NCBI GenBank assembly: GCA_037447655.1
Contig: JBBHKE010002644.1
Span: 310,484 to 369,427 of the forward strand
Direction: 5' to 3'
From: Zygnema cylindricum
Taxonomy: Eukaryota; Streptophyta; Zygnematophyceae; Zygnematales; Zygnemataceae
DNA length: 58,944 nt
The first letter of the stretch is position 1, and each line of letters opens with the position of its first letter. Below the pieces are notes generated by a model. The model saw only the letters and a program-made list of their open reading frames with translations. It searched no databases and was not told the DNA's origin. Positions 22,601 to 33,293 of the stretch are shown one piece after another. A program made the translations under genes and the position numbers.

Positions 22601-23960
22601 TACAGATGTGGAGATGAGGTTTTTGTTCAGCTCCGAAATAAACAATACATCGGAGAATGTAACTATGGATATCTTTACTTCTACTTACACTTTCAGATCT
22701 ACCGATCCTACAAAAGTAGTAGTGACTATCCTCCCATCCTCGTACTCTATCTCTACGGTGGGAATCTTTCTTATCTTAGTGAACAGGTGTTTATCTTTAC
22801 ACATGTGCATGGAGGCACTTGAATCTACAATCTAGCATGCTTCACCTTTCAATCCACCGAAAGCACATTTCTGCTTTCGTGGAATTTTGACCTCATTTTT
22901 CACCTCGAACTCCTCATCCAATAGGAGCTCATCGTCCTCGTCCTCGGATTGCGCCTCATGTACCTGTGTCACAAGGGCCTTTTTCTTTCCTCTTAGAGGT
23001 CCCTAGTCTGTCCCTCTTTTAAGCGAAGCTCGGTTAACTTAGTACAGTCTGCCATATAGTGTCCTGGTTTCTTCTTAAAGTGACACAACCCTTTGGAGAC
23101 CCTCAGTCTTAATTCGTTGGATTTTTTTGTGCTCCTCCTTTATATTTCCCTACTAATTTTTTGGGATCCTTGCTCCTCCAATCAGTTACTATTGTCAAAG
23201 CTTGTCCACTCTTCCCTCCCCTTCGGATCTCAATTGTATTCTCTCGGACGACAATCATCCCTACCACAGAATTCCACATCCACCTATAATCTAGCAAATC
23301 TTGCACTCGGTTGACTATGTTTTCATAGTCATCGGGTAACTTCATGAATAGACAATTAACCTTCATTTTTTTTGTTTCTACTTGCCCAACACTCTTTCGT
23401 TCCATGAAAAGGGTTACAAGCTCAGTTCAAAAGTCTAGCATTTTTCCCCATTTGTATACATATGCATCTATCTTTTAATCAGTCTGTTATTGTTGATGAA
23501 TAGACCCACTCTGATACATCTCTATGAGGGCAATCCACAATTTCCACGTGGAAATTAGGAGATACAAGTTGTTTAGTGAGATGGCGGAGGATGAAGTGTT
23601 TTGCCGCCATATTGTTGTAGTCGAGCTATCAACATCATTCATCTCATTCCTCAAAATAGGTGATATGAATGTTGAACAAGTTGCAATAGGTGTTGCTATC
23701 GGTGTACCTGTCTCCTTATCTTTCCCTTTTTCCATCACAATGCTTTACCCGACCTCCAAATCCTTGGTGGAACTAGATCTGTTTTTCTTATAAACCTGCC
23801 TCTCCCAAACCCTGGAGGAATGGCTCAACTGGATGGATGCCTCACTCGTCCGCTTACTACCCTCCATAACCTCTTTTCACATAGAGCCCCTGTCATCATA
23901 CTTTCCCAATATATGAAGCTTGCTCCATTAAATATGGGTGCCCTAGAGGGTGGGCTCAGA
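19653..23960 (-). pseudogene. E gag-pol remains
   Basis: The minus-strand copia polyprotein is broken into many frames. In element sense: Gag (23960-23109), a knuckle with its second Cys replaced by Lys (about 23050-23095), protease region (22850-22560; the motif reads VDSSAS instead of DSGAS), HHCC and integrase core (22440-22020), an ERLNRT-like segment and integrase C-terminus (22000-21500), RT (21170-20560, with YVDDLLVLSK retained at 20554-20736), and connection with RNase H (20547-19666, YGDAPMRSC and FCDNQATIAIA). It resembles B along its length, so B and E are one family, but E is older. Confidence 0.85.
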
Positions 23961-23975
23961 GGGTGGGCCCATAAC
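23961..23975 (-). other. Half-tRNA primer-binding site of E
   Basis: The plus strand reads GGGTGGGCCCATAAC, identical apart from the first base to the anticodon arm of plant initiator tRNA-Met as I remember it. The minus strand is therefore complementary to that tRNA. It lies one base from the LTR edge. The neighbouring copy GAGGGTGGGCTCA at about 23947-23959 is a local duplication. Confidence 0.75.
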
Positions 23976-23976
23976 T

Positions 23977-24424
23977 TGCAACTCTGAGACCTCCATAGGT
24001 CCTCAGAGTAGGCGGCTCACATAAAGTAACTAGGATTATCCTAACCCCTTTGTTTTTCAGCAAGAATAATTGCCACCCTGGCATAGAAAAACTTTGACCA
24101 CCTTCACCCTTGTGAAGGCAAGTTTTCCTTAAGTCAATAGCAAAAGAAATCACTAAATTTGCTCCCCTAAGGAGTAAGTTATGAAGGGTCAAGATTTACC
24201 TTTTGTACGGGAGCTCTCTGGGAGAGAGGGTCTACCTACCAAAAATTATAAGTCCTAAATCCCTCTCTAAACCCTATAGTATTAGAGTACGGTACCAATA
24301 AGATTACTGTGTTGTACATAAAAGTAAAAGTGCCGATGTACTTTGTGTACGGCTATCGTACAGCATACCCGAAATGTTGATGTCCGCCATATTCGGTTTA
24401 GTTCTCATATTTTCCAGAGACGTC
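23977..24424 (-). repeat. 5' LTR of E, left part
   Basis: Starts TGCAACTCTGAGACC on the plus strand and follows the E LTR to about GAGACGTCTTA, where G gag sequence takes over. The remaining part is at 38249-38810. The target at the break is not preserved well enough to show a TSD. Confidence 0.85.
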
Positions 24425-24546
24425 TTATGTTGTTCTAAGACAACTGTTGGTACTGAAGATGAAGAAGAGGCAGCAGTAGTCATTGTAGAACAAATCAAGA
24501 GAGGAAGCTTCCACAAAGACTGGTGGTAGAAAAACAACTTTGACAA
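24425..24546 (-). pseudogene. Truncated second G gag start
   Basis: Reads MTTAASSSSSVPTVV followed by about three residues before homology to G stops. The ORF continues into E LTR sequence (to 24304), which is a chance fusion. The matching start in the main G copy lies near 29400. Confidence 0.75.
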
Positions 24547-24555
24547 ATAAAAACT

Positions 24556-25186
24556 TGCAATATAAAATTACAATAGTCGTACAAATTAACCATATTGTAG
24601 ATAACATAGAGAGGAACATACTTACAAAATGTCATTTAATTTTGCTTACAGATCTATGAGATATTAAGTGATGAAATTATATAAAACTGAGTGTCCAGTT
24701 TTCACATCATTTGTTCCTAAGATCCAAAAATTTACCATGTCCTACTCTTATACTGAAGCTAAACTAAACTGAACGGAGGCATTCTAGCCGTATGTCTAAC
24801 ACAAAAACACTATGAGAATACCTGTGCATTCTACACTAATCAACTAATTCACTATAAGCAAAATACTGTTTTAACAAATATTTACATCGACAATCAAATC
24901 ACGAAAATAGAGAAAAGTTATCGTGATCTAGTCACGCCTCGTCAAGGGTTGTCGGAGGCAGCTGTCAGCCATCCGATCACCGCATTCCGCACCGTGGATG
25001 TGCTCTCAAGAATCATGTGGTCCTTACCGAATATATGTATGTCCACTGAGGACATACTCAAGCATTCCTCGCAGCAAACGACGCGTGTCCTTAGTGTGAC
25101 TGAACCGTGAACTCCCAATTTCACTGACAAATATTCTAACAAATGCTGAACCGGACTTACCCAAAAATAAATTAAGTCATGAACAG

Positions 25187-25222
<36 letters not shown>

Positions 25223-25259
25223 ACCCAAAAATAGAGGACAAGCTTTCAAAAAGACAACA
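24556..25259 (-). repeat. 3' LTR of G (704 bp)
   Basis: In element sense TGTTGTCTTTTTGAAAG...TATATTGCA-type ends. The purine tract (plus CTCCCCTAAAG) follows at 25260. A CT/CA microsatellite lies near its sense start (25188-25222). The stem GATCACGATAA...TTATCGTGATC, conserved in the other G LTRs, is present with one mismatch at about 24898-24930. Confidence 0.85.
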
Positions 25260-25281
25260 CTCCCCTAAAGCTTTAGACTCA

Positions 25282-25710
25282 CTAGTCACTTGACCCACAT
25301 GCATCCCTATAGAACTTTAATTTGGGTGCGGGCAAAGGTTTTGTCATCATGTCAGTAACCATTTGCTCATCCGGTAAATAACTCAACTTCATGACTTTTC
25401 CCATCACCTTTTCTCTCACAAAATGCAACTTGGAGTCAATGTGTTTACTCTTAAAGTGATGGCTTGGATTAGATGCAACTGCTATGGCTGCATGATTATC
25501 ACACCACATTATTTGAGGTCCAGATTGCATAAAGAGAAGCTCTTGGAGGAGAGACTTTACCCAAAGTAACTCCTTAACTGCCGAGCTGGCAGCCATGTAC
25601 TCAGCCTCAATGGTAGATTCAGTTGTTACCTTTTGAAGTTTCCTACTCGAGCAACAAGTTCCACAACCGATCTTCAGAATGTATCCGGTAGTTGAGCGTC
25701 GGCTGGGCAT
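25282..25710 (-). CDS. G RNase H domain and pol C-terminus (142-codon frame)
   Basis: This is the uninterrupted C-terminal part of the G polyprotein. It starts in the TTGYILKIG strand of RNase H, keeps ESTIEAEY (catalytic Glu region), WCDNHAAIAVASNPSHHFKS (Asp and the following conserved block) and the K-HID motif, and ends with the family tail YLPDEQMVTDMMTKPLP. The first Asp block (about 25730) lies in another frame (25902-25717), so a frameshift separates it. It is part of a defective element, not a separate gene. The initial Met is only the first in the open frame. Confidence 0.8.
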   Translation of the reverse strand: MPSRRSTTGYILKIGCGTCCSSRKLQKVTTESTIEAEYMAASSAVKELLWVKSLLQELLFMQSGPQIMWCDNHAAIAVASNPSHHFKSKHIDSKLHFVREKVMGKVMKLSYLPDEQMVTDMMTKPLPAPKLKFYRDACGSSD

Positions 25711-25716
25711 ATCTCC

Positions 25717-26888
25717 CTAGCTTTCATTGCTCCATGTATGAATTTTGACTTCCTCTCCACCGAGAGAGAGTCTAAGATTTGGAGTTTGTGCAAGAAAACG
25801 AAGAACTATCTTTGTTGCTTCATAGTCCGACTTCCTCGGATTTTGCAAGCTTCGGCTCAAAGCTCCAACCGCCGCTGCGATGTTCTGACGAGTACAGTTC
25901 ATGAAATAAATCAGGCTTCCGACAATCTATTTGTAAGGAATGGAGGACATAGAATCTGCCTCCCCTGAATCCAAGAAATCATCAACCAAAACACCACCAT
26001 ACGTTTACGTACCCTCCAACTATTGCCTGAATTTCATAAGGGAAGCACTCCTTTTTGCTTTTAACATGCCAAACTTTTCTAGCATGTTCTTGATTGCTTT
26101 TTTCTGAGTTAATAAATATTTTTTTGTTTCCTATCTCTTTTTACGTGAATTCCTATAATATACTTAGCCTCACCTAAGTCTTTCATTTCAAACCGAGAAT
26201 TCAGAGCTGTTTTTATTTTATTAATCTCATTGATAGATTTGCTAATCTATAACAAATCATCTAAATACACTGCCAAAGATATCACTCCATCCTCACCTTG
26301 CATTACATAGACTGACTAATCCGAATTGATCGTGGTAAAGCCGAGATTGGTTAAAAACTCATCTTATTTCAAGATTTATTGTCTCGGAGCCAATTTCAGA
26401 CCATACAGGGACTTCAATAGTTTACAGACCAGATTTTCTTTCCATTTTTTTGCATACATCTCTGGCTGCTTCATATAAATTACTTCCTCCAAATCACCAT
26501 GCAATAAAGGTGTCTTAACATCCATCTGATGCTATTCGATATCCTCTATTGTAGCAAGAGACAACAAATCTCTAACAGTACGAAAGCGAAGCAAAAGAGA
26601 GAAGGTCTCTTCATAATCAATTCTCTCCTTCTGGCTAAATCCTTTAGCGACCAGTCTAGCTTTATATCTCTCAATTGTATTATCAGGATTCAATCTTAAT
26701 TTGAAGACCCACTTAGAACTAATAGCTTTCCGGTTCGGTGGGAGCTCCACAAGTTCCCAAGTTTGGGCTTCCATAATTGACTTTATCTCGTTATTTGCAG
26801 CCGCGATCCAATGATCCTTTTCAGGAAAAGAAAAAGCTTCCTGAATAGTAAGCTGCTCCCCTGGGCTTGTAGAAAAAGCACTCTCCAC
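25717..26888 (-). pseudogene. G RT remains
   Basis: 26888-26532 holds the linker and start of RT (KWVFKLRLNPDN, YKARLVAKGFSQKE). The middle of RT (26530-25980) is broken by stops: the YxDD block around 26250-26270 reads poorly and is frameshifted. 25902-25717 resumes with the RRP-type NCTRQNIAAAVGALSRSLQ segment. The reverse transcriptase cannot be made from this copy. Confidence 0.8.
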
Positions 26889-27161
26889 TCGATCGCCTCA
26901 AAGGCGGCTACTTTGCCTTCTTCCCCCAGGAAAATCTGACGCAAGAATTGTTGGTCCCCTAGTCTGTCGCATAGTGCGTGGATTGGTAGGAGGATCAGGA
27001 GAAGGAGCAACTCCGGAAGGAGGACCTGATGGCCCAGAGACATTTGAGAGAGAGGTAGAGGAAGTAAAAGAAGATGGAGTAAAAGGTACCTTCTGAAGAA
27101 TGATATACTCTTGTATTTTCTCATTTCTTTCAGCTGCATCCATACTAAAAACATCCACAGA

Positions 27162-28364
27162 TTAACGCTCTTCTTTAATCTGAATATTCGTGGCTGTCTG
27201 AAGCCATCCTCTTTGAGGATTATACACTTTATGACCTGCAGATTCATCATCATAGCCTAAAAAGACACTATGTGCAGATTTTTGACTAAGCTTCCTGTTG
27301 GGAAGATTATCCAAGATAAAACATTTGCTACCAAAGACTCTAAAATGACCGACATTTGGCTTTCTGTCTATCCATACTTCATAAGGTGTCTTACCCCTAA
27401 CGGCATGGTTTTCCACTCTATTTCTGATATAGGAAGCACAATGAAAAGCTTCCCCCCAAAATTTTGGATCCACACCTTTATCGGCCATCAATGAGCGAGC
27501 ACATTCAGTCAAAGTCCGATTAAGTCTCTCGGCCACACCATTTTGTTCCAATGTGTACGGAGCAATAAATTCACTAAAGATGCCATTTTCTTTCAAAAAA
27601 TCAGCAAAGGCATGGGATACATACTCTTCACCATTATCTGTCCGCAAAGCAAGAATAGATTTGCCGTGAAGTTTCTCTGCCCAGTTTTTGTAGTGCGTAA
27701 AGTGAGTGAAGACTTCTCTCTTCTCCTTCATGAAGTATAGGCGACTATACCAGGAGTAATCGTCTGTAAAGGTGACAAAATAGCGGCTGCCACCAAAAGA
27801 GGGAACTTTGGAAGGGTCGAAGACATCTGAGTGAATAATACCAAGTACATCTACGGCTTGGTGATCAAAAAGTTGTAGTAGGGGAAGCTTGTGAAGCTTT
27901 CCGAGAGCAGAACCATCACAGACATGAGAATTTTTTTGACCAAGCTTGACTTCCTCTATCATATCATGTTTTATCATCTTAGTAATTCTCTCATGATGCA
28001 CATGACCAAGCCTTTTATGCCACAAAACATTATCACATAAGACATCGGAATAAGCAAAATCAATTTTATTAGCCAAGTCCATGCAGTACAAAAAGTTTGG
28101 GCCTCTAGTTCTTATTAGAGCTACTCTTCCATCCTTGCTCACTACTTTCTTGCCATTTTTCTGGAGAACCTCAAAGCCTTTGCTTTGAGCAAGAGAGGTA
28201 GAAAACATATTTTTCTTAAACTTTGGAACATACAAGACATCATACAAAGTTCTCTTAACAACCTTTCCATCTATCACACAATCCAGATCTATATTTCTTT
28301 TGGCATTTGATTCAACGGCATAGCCACAAGCATAAAAGATCTGACCTAAAGGAATAAAAGACAT
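27162..28364 (-). CDS. G pre-integrase and integrase frame (400 codons)
   Basis: The longest open frame of the G copy. It begins in the region after the protease active site. WHKRLGHVHH (residues 115-124) gives the two zinc-binding His. The Cys pair reads CDGS at 149-152, so the second zinc Cys is replaced by Ser. The integrase core has HSDVF (Asp180), RTDNGEEY (Asp243) and EQNGVAER (Glu279). The spacing Asp-62-Asp-35-Glu suits copia integrases. The frame ends in the variable C-terminal region (FLGYDDESAGHKVYNP). Integrase would insert the cDNA into the host genome, but loss of the zinc Cys and damage elsewhere make this copy inactive. The start Met is only the first of the frame. Confidence 0.85.
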   Translation of the reverse strand: MSFIPLGQIFYACGYAVESNAKRNIDLDCVIDGKVVKRTLYDVLYVPKFKKNMFSTSLAQSKGFEVLQKNGKKVVSKDGRVALIRTRGPNFLYCMDLANKIDFAYSDVLCDNVLWHKRLGHVHHERITKMIKHDMIEEVKLGQKNSHVCDGSALGKLHKLPLLQLFDHQAVDVLGIIHSDVFDPSKVPSFGGSRYFVTFTDDYSWYSRLYFMKEKREVFTHFTHYKNWAEKLHGKSILALRTDNGEEYVSHAFADFLKENGIFSEFIAPYTLEQNGVAERLNRTLTECARSLMADKGVDPKFWGEAFHCASYIRNRVENHAVRGKTPYEVWIDRKPNVGHFRVFGSKCFILDNLPNRKLSQKSAHSVFLGYDDESAGHKVYNPQRGWLQTATNIQIKEER

Positions 28365-29412
28365 CTCCTTAAACCAAGATTTGTTCTAGCACATGTGTGA
28401 AGAGCTATCAAAATCCATTATCCATCCGTGGTCCTTTTCTCCTTCCATCATACCGAGTTTGGCAATAGCAAAGAACTCTTTGTCATCAGTTTTTGGAAAA
28501 GTGGTCACATCAGGTGTCCCTTCCTCGGTCTTCATCTTCTCCAATTCCATATCCTCCGCTGAAAATGTAACAATTTTATTCGGAGGCTTTTGGGAAATAG
28601 GAGGTCCGTAGTGTTTCCATCATTTCACGAAGATACCTGTTTCAAGAGCTTTTATATACAAAAGACAAGATCTGAAGGAATGACCATCAATATAACAAGA
28701 AACACATTTTTCAAACTGAGGATTAAACTGGTTCCCTTGATATCTACTTTCCCTCTGAAATTGAGACGTGAATGCTACAACTGGTTTTCCAAATCCAAAA
28801 ACTGTCTAAGTAGCCACTTCTGCCAAGATAAACTCTATAGCTGTTTGCAAATTCCAAAGAGGTTTAGATAATTTTTTCATTTTATCTAAGGCTCCTTTAT
28901 ATTCACTAGGAAGCCCCTTTAAGAGAATCATGGCTTGATGATAAGGGGAGAAAGTCCCCCCAAAACATGCATTTTGTAACAATAGCATTCAAAACCGATT
29001 AGTGTATTCCACCATGCTACCGTTTGTGTACTTATACCCATAGATCTGACAAGTAGTTATAATCTCATGTAGGTCACTAGCTTTAACATAAGAAGATTTC
29101 AAATCATCCCACAATTCTGATACCTTTCTAACATTAATATATGTCATATGCAATATATTTGATATCATAAGCTTCACTAAATGCAAAGCATGGTCATTTT
29201 TTTGATCAAAGTTGGCATCATATTCTGCCAGGGATCCACTTAACACATCAATAAGTTTCACTTGCTTAAAGTAAGACTTAACCAAATCTGCCCAATACAG
29301 ATATTCACGTCCATCAAAGACCAGAATTCGTGAAGGCGCGCGTGTGACCTATTGTTCTGAGACAACTGTTGGTACTAAAGATGAAAAAGAGGCAGCAGTA
29401 GTCATTGTAGAA
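28365..29412 (-). pseudogene. G gag and protease N-part remains
   Basis: Gag begins near 29405 (MTTAASSS) and meets a stop after about 18 codons. 29285-28989 carries the UBN2-type Gag core (VKSYFKQVKLIDVLSGS, HLVKLMISNILHMTY, ELWDDLKSSY). 28988-28806 is its continuation (HQAMILLKGLPSEY). A CCHC-like block (CYIDGHSFRSC, first Cys pair incomplete) lies about 28690-28720, and the protease region at 28380-28440 retains WIMDFDSSSH-like sequence. Several frames are needed to read it. Confidence 0.75.
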
Positions 29413-29477
29413 CAAATCAAGAGAGCAAGCTTACACAAAGACCGATGGCAAAACAACAACTTTGACAGATAATAACT

Positions 29478-30180
29478 TGCAATATAAGATTACAATAGTC
29501 ATACAAATCTACCACACTGTAGATAACATAGAGAGGAATATACATACAAAATTTCACTTAATTGTGCTTGCAGATCTATGAGATATTCAGAGATTAAATT
29601 ACATAAAATTAAGTGTCTTGTTTTCATATCATTTGTTCCAAAGATCCAAAAAGTTAGTACTCTTATACTGAAGCTAAACTAAACTATACGGGGGCATTCT
29701 AGCCGTACGTCTAACACAAAAATACTGTGAGTATACCTGTGTACACAAGGTATGTCATAAATCACGCATTCTACACTAATCAACTAATTCACTATAAACA
29801 AAATTTTGTTCTAACAAATATTTACATCAACAATCAGATCACGATAATAGAGAAAAGTTATCGTGATCTAGTCACGCCTCAGCAACCGTTGTTGGTGGCA
29901 GCTGTCCGCTGTCGGATCACCAAATTTGGCACTGTGGATCTGCTCTTAAGAATCATGTGGTCCTTACCGAATGTATGTATGTCCACGGATAACATACTCA
30001 AGCATTCCTCGCAGCAGACTACGCGTGTGCCTAATGTGACTGAACCGAGAACTCCCAATTTCAGTGTCACATTAATTTTAGCAAATACTGATTTGGACTT
30101 ACCCAAAAAATAAACTAAGTCATGAACAGCTCTCTCTCTCTCACACACACAACCTAGAAATAGAGAGGACTAAAGCTTTC
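29478..30180 (-). repeat. 5' LTR of G, cut by Gy2
   Basis: Plus strand starts TGCAATATAAGATTAC and matches 24556-25245 to the word AAAGCTTTC. The Gy2 LTR begins at the next base, so about 12 bases of the G LTR are missing here. A perfect 11-bp stem GATCACGATAA/TTATCGTGATC occurs at about 29838-29870. Confidence 0.85.
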
Positions 30181-31159
30181 TGTAACAGTAATAGGGGATC
30201 AAACTTGTTTGTAAATGGGTAATAAGGTTTTAAGAAAATAGAGTTTTTATTTTGATAGACGTCCGCGAAAGAATCGCACGATTTGGGGTTGTATTTAAAA
30301 AGATATAGTGATTGGTGTATTTATGCGACGGCGCGAGGTCAAAATAACGATTGGGTGTCCATTGCTACGAGTTGAGGGTCAAACTAGCCGCGGAATTTAA
30401 GTTGTACTTTTATAAAGTACTAAACGAAATCAATATTTCGTTTGGTAAGTACGATGGTTCGTTTCGTACAATTTTTTGTACGAAACGTCACTTTCACTTT
30501 ATGGAATTTCGTAAGAAGCTTCGCGTGCAAAATTTGGGACGCACGTTCGTGCGAAGTCGCGTTTCGTTTGGCGCGCACTTTGGCACGTAAATGTTACGTA
30601 GTGAACCGTAGCGTTTGATTAGTGAGAAATGTTACGTAGTTAGTAAGAGATTTCGCACGTTTTTGCATTGGTTAGTCTGAGTCCTTGCTGATCGATGATT
30701 GGCCCTGGTAAAACCTGCTCAACAGAGCGTTCACTCTAGCCTGGCTGGTACACGCTAATGATGGATAAATAGTGAAACCTAAGAGGAGAAAAGACATCTT
30801 TTCTTTTGGAAAATTTTGAGGAAATTCTGACTGATCTTGGTCTAGAGCGATTAAAACCAAATTGGAGTATTGACATTTTGGCATTGAAATCTCTAACAAA
30901 CTAAATAGTGTTTTAGTTGTTAAGAGAAAAAATTATTTAAAAGTGAAGAGCATTGGAAATACTTTGATAAGAAAGGTTGAGCCACGAGGGCAAGAGACCA
31001 AGCTAATGTTATGTGGACAAAAGCTTTCTTCTTATTTAAAGTTTATTTCTTTATGTGAGTGCTTTCCAATGTGAATGTGTAATTTTCCAATGTGTGGAAT
31101 GTGTGGTTGAAAAGTGATGTAGTAATGGGATTTTGTGAGAGGTAGGACATCCTAATACA
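30181..31159 (+). repeat. 5' LTR of Gy2 (979 bp)
   Basis: Starts TGTAACAGTAATAGGGG, ends CATCCTAATACA. Two strong hairpins lie in the U3 part: AAACGAAAT-CAAT-ATTTCGTTT (30422-30443) and GTTTCGTACA-ATTTTT-TGTACGAAAC (30461-30486). The Gy1 LTR keeps the second of these with one mismatch (about 6845-6873). Confidence 0.9.
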
Positions 31160-31161
31160 TA

Positions 31162-31174
31162 TGGTATCGGTGCT
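31162..31174 (+). other. Primer-binding site of Gy2 (tRNA-Met 3' end type)
   Basis: TGGTATCGGTGCT lies two bases after the LTR. It resembles TGGTATCAGAGC, the complement of the 3' end of initiator tRNA-Met that most plant LTR elements use, with mismatches in the second half. It contrasts with the half-tRNA site of the B/D/E copia family. Confidence 0.75.
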
Positions 31175-33250
31175 TTGGTTAAAAACCAGGGAGAAGTTTG
31201 CTCACCCGCAAATTGACAGTTGTGATCGGTGAGGGTGCTTTGACCTGTCTCGGTGGAACCACAATGTGAAGTGGTAGGGGATTGGAGAGAAACTAAGTGA
31301 CTACACTGCCAGCGGCCGCTGGTTAGATGTGGGGCGTGCTTATGTCCTCAGGACTCAGGCAGGGTGGGCAATGTAGCCACGGTTGAAGCTCACTCTAATT
31401 ACCTAGAGGCCAAACAAACTTGCTTTCTCCTAATAATGATTCATGTGTAAAGGGAGGGCTTGAAGCCATGAAGGGTGAGAATGTGAGGATTAGAGAATAA
31501 ATGATCCTGATGTAGTTGGAAATGGGAAATTTGCTATTGGAGGAGAAGGAAAGTTGAGCACTTTACTTCTTCAAGAGCAAAGGAATCCAGAAATGACTTA
31601 AAACTTTTCAAACCCCAAATTGTTACATTTGATTGCTTTCAATTTTGTTGTTGCAAAATTTGTGGTTGAATTTTACCTTTGAGATCTTTTGCTGCTCCTA
31701 AATTTGTGGGGAAACTTTTTACCTTTCAATTTCAATGTTTGGGAAAATTGAATTTACACTAACTTTCTTTTAATGTTTATTTGATTTCTCAGATTTTGAT
31801 ATATTTCAAAGGATTTGTTACAGATTGCAAGTCTTGGATTGGAGAAATTTGAGGACTTCAAATCTGTTGCAAAATATTTTGGATAATTATATTCTACCTT
31901 TCTTATTGCTTGATTTCAATGTGGGATAAAGGCAAGTTTTGCATGGAAACGTGAAATGGAAAATGCTTTGAATTTTTTGAAGAAGCATACTGTGAAATTG
32001 TTCAAAAGATTTCATAATCATGTTGCTGTTGTGGATGAAACAATTTTTGAATTGTAGACTGAATTGAAAGATGTTAAGGAAAATAGGAATGTCTCAAATC
32101 ACAAATTGGATGAACTTATTAATGTAATTCACTCCAAATATGATGTTAATGACCAAAGGGGGGATAGTATTAAAAAAAATGACAGTTTTAAAGAAGACGA
32201 TCACGATAGACCTAAAAAGATAAGAGATCTGAAATTATCTATCAGTGAAGCACCATCCTTTGATGATAAGAAGATTGATGAGTTAGATGCTTCGATTTTT
32301 CATATGGAGTATTATTTGGAATCTATAAATTGTGATCGTGATGATTACACTTTTTTTGTTGTTAGTTGTCTGAAAGGTGATGCTCAGATTTGGTATTGCA
32401 CTCAGACGAGGTCATGCTCAGATTTGGTATTGCACTCAGACGAGGTCTAATTTGATTCCTGATAATGTTGATTGGGAAGCGTTTACAACCGCGATCAAAT
32501 TGCGTTTCTTGTCTGTCACTTATAAATCTAGAATGGAAGAAAAGTGATTAAACTATAAGCAGACTGGATCTGTGAAAAAATATATTGAGGAATTTGACCC
32601 ATCTAGCATTCATGTCATAGGTTTGAATAATGAAATGGCTAAGTTTCATTTCTTGAACTATCTAAATCTTATACTGAAATCAAAACCGAAACATCAAAAA
32701 TTTAATAATTTGAAGGAATTACAAGATAAGTCATTGGAATTAGAGGATCAATTGGGGTATAATCGAGAAACTCGACCACTCAGGGGTAATTTGAATAAAG
32801 TATCAGAGTGGGGTGAGGAGGAATTTGTGGAAGAGGGTCTGAATGCAGGTCTTGTGAATAAGTAAAATATCTTTTGGGGAAATCAGAGAGGTGGACAGGA
32901 TGTTAATGTAGGAAACATATTTAGCAATTTTGGAGGATACATTAAGAGTCCTAAACCAAACATTAATACTCAGAAACCTAATCTTACCATACCCATATGT
33001 ACTATCTGTCAGAAAAGGGGTCATAGGGCATTTGAGTGTCCACAACTGAAGAAGATTAACTGTTATAATTGTGGAGAGGATGGGCATTTCAGTAGAGAGT
33101 GCACAAAACCCAAAAACAAAGTCACTTGTTTTAAATGCGGAGGTCCAGATCATTACGCTAAGGACTGTACAGATAAAGGATCTCTTAAAAAAATTGATGT
33201 CAATGAAGGTCTTCAAAAAGATATTGCATTATACCTAGCTGAGCAAGAAT
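31175..33250 (+). pseudogene. Gy2 leader and gag remains with three zinc knuckles
   Basis: A leader of about 770 bp precedes gag. At the start seen in Gy1 the ATG is changed, so the Met is lost (about 31934), and a stop follows at 32056. 32064-32450 holds the Gag core (SISEAPSFD, YTFFVVSCLKGDAQIWY). A 32-34-bp tandem duplication at about 32390-32448 repeats the segment GATTTGGTATTGCACTCAG. 32572-32865 continues the core. Three CX2CX4HX4C knuckles follow: CTICQKRGHRAFEC (32998), CYNCGEDGHFSREC (33061) and CFKCGGPDHYAKDC (33127). Confidence 0.8.
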
Positions 33251-33293
33251 CCTAGGAGGTGGGAAACGGAAAAGACTAGCTGAAAGTCCTCGA

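Larger units (their letters stand above)
24425..30180 (-). mobile_element. Copia element G with an extra truncated unit
   Basis: A copia family different from B/D/E. LTRs are 24556-25259 and 29478-30180; the latter lacks its last dozen bases because Gy2 inserted there. The internal region is 25260-29477. Past the 3' LTR (24430-24555) the sequence continues with a second copy of the G leader and the start of gag (ACAATGACTACTGCTGCC on the minus strand), homologous to 29400-29477. The arrangement is LTR-internal-LTR-internal(truncated), i.e. two G units sharing one LTR. Confidence 0.8.

Noticed and set aside
24304-24424. Tail of the truncated G gag frame
   Set aside because: It is antisense of E LTR sequence read through by chance.
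30181-31159. Host gene promoter from the strong hairpins
   Set aside because: The segment aligns end to end with the Gy1 LTR, so the hairpins belong to the LTR.
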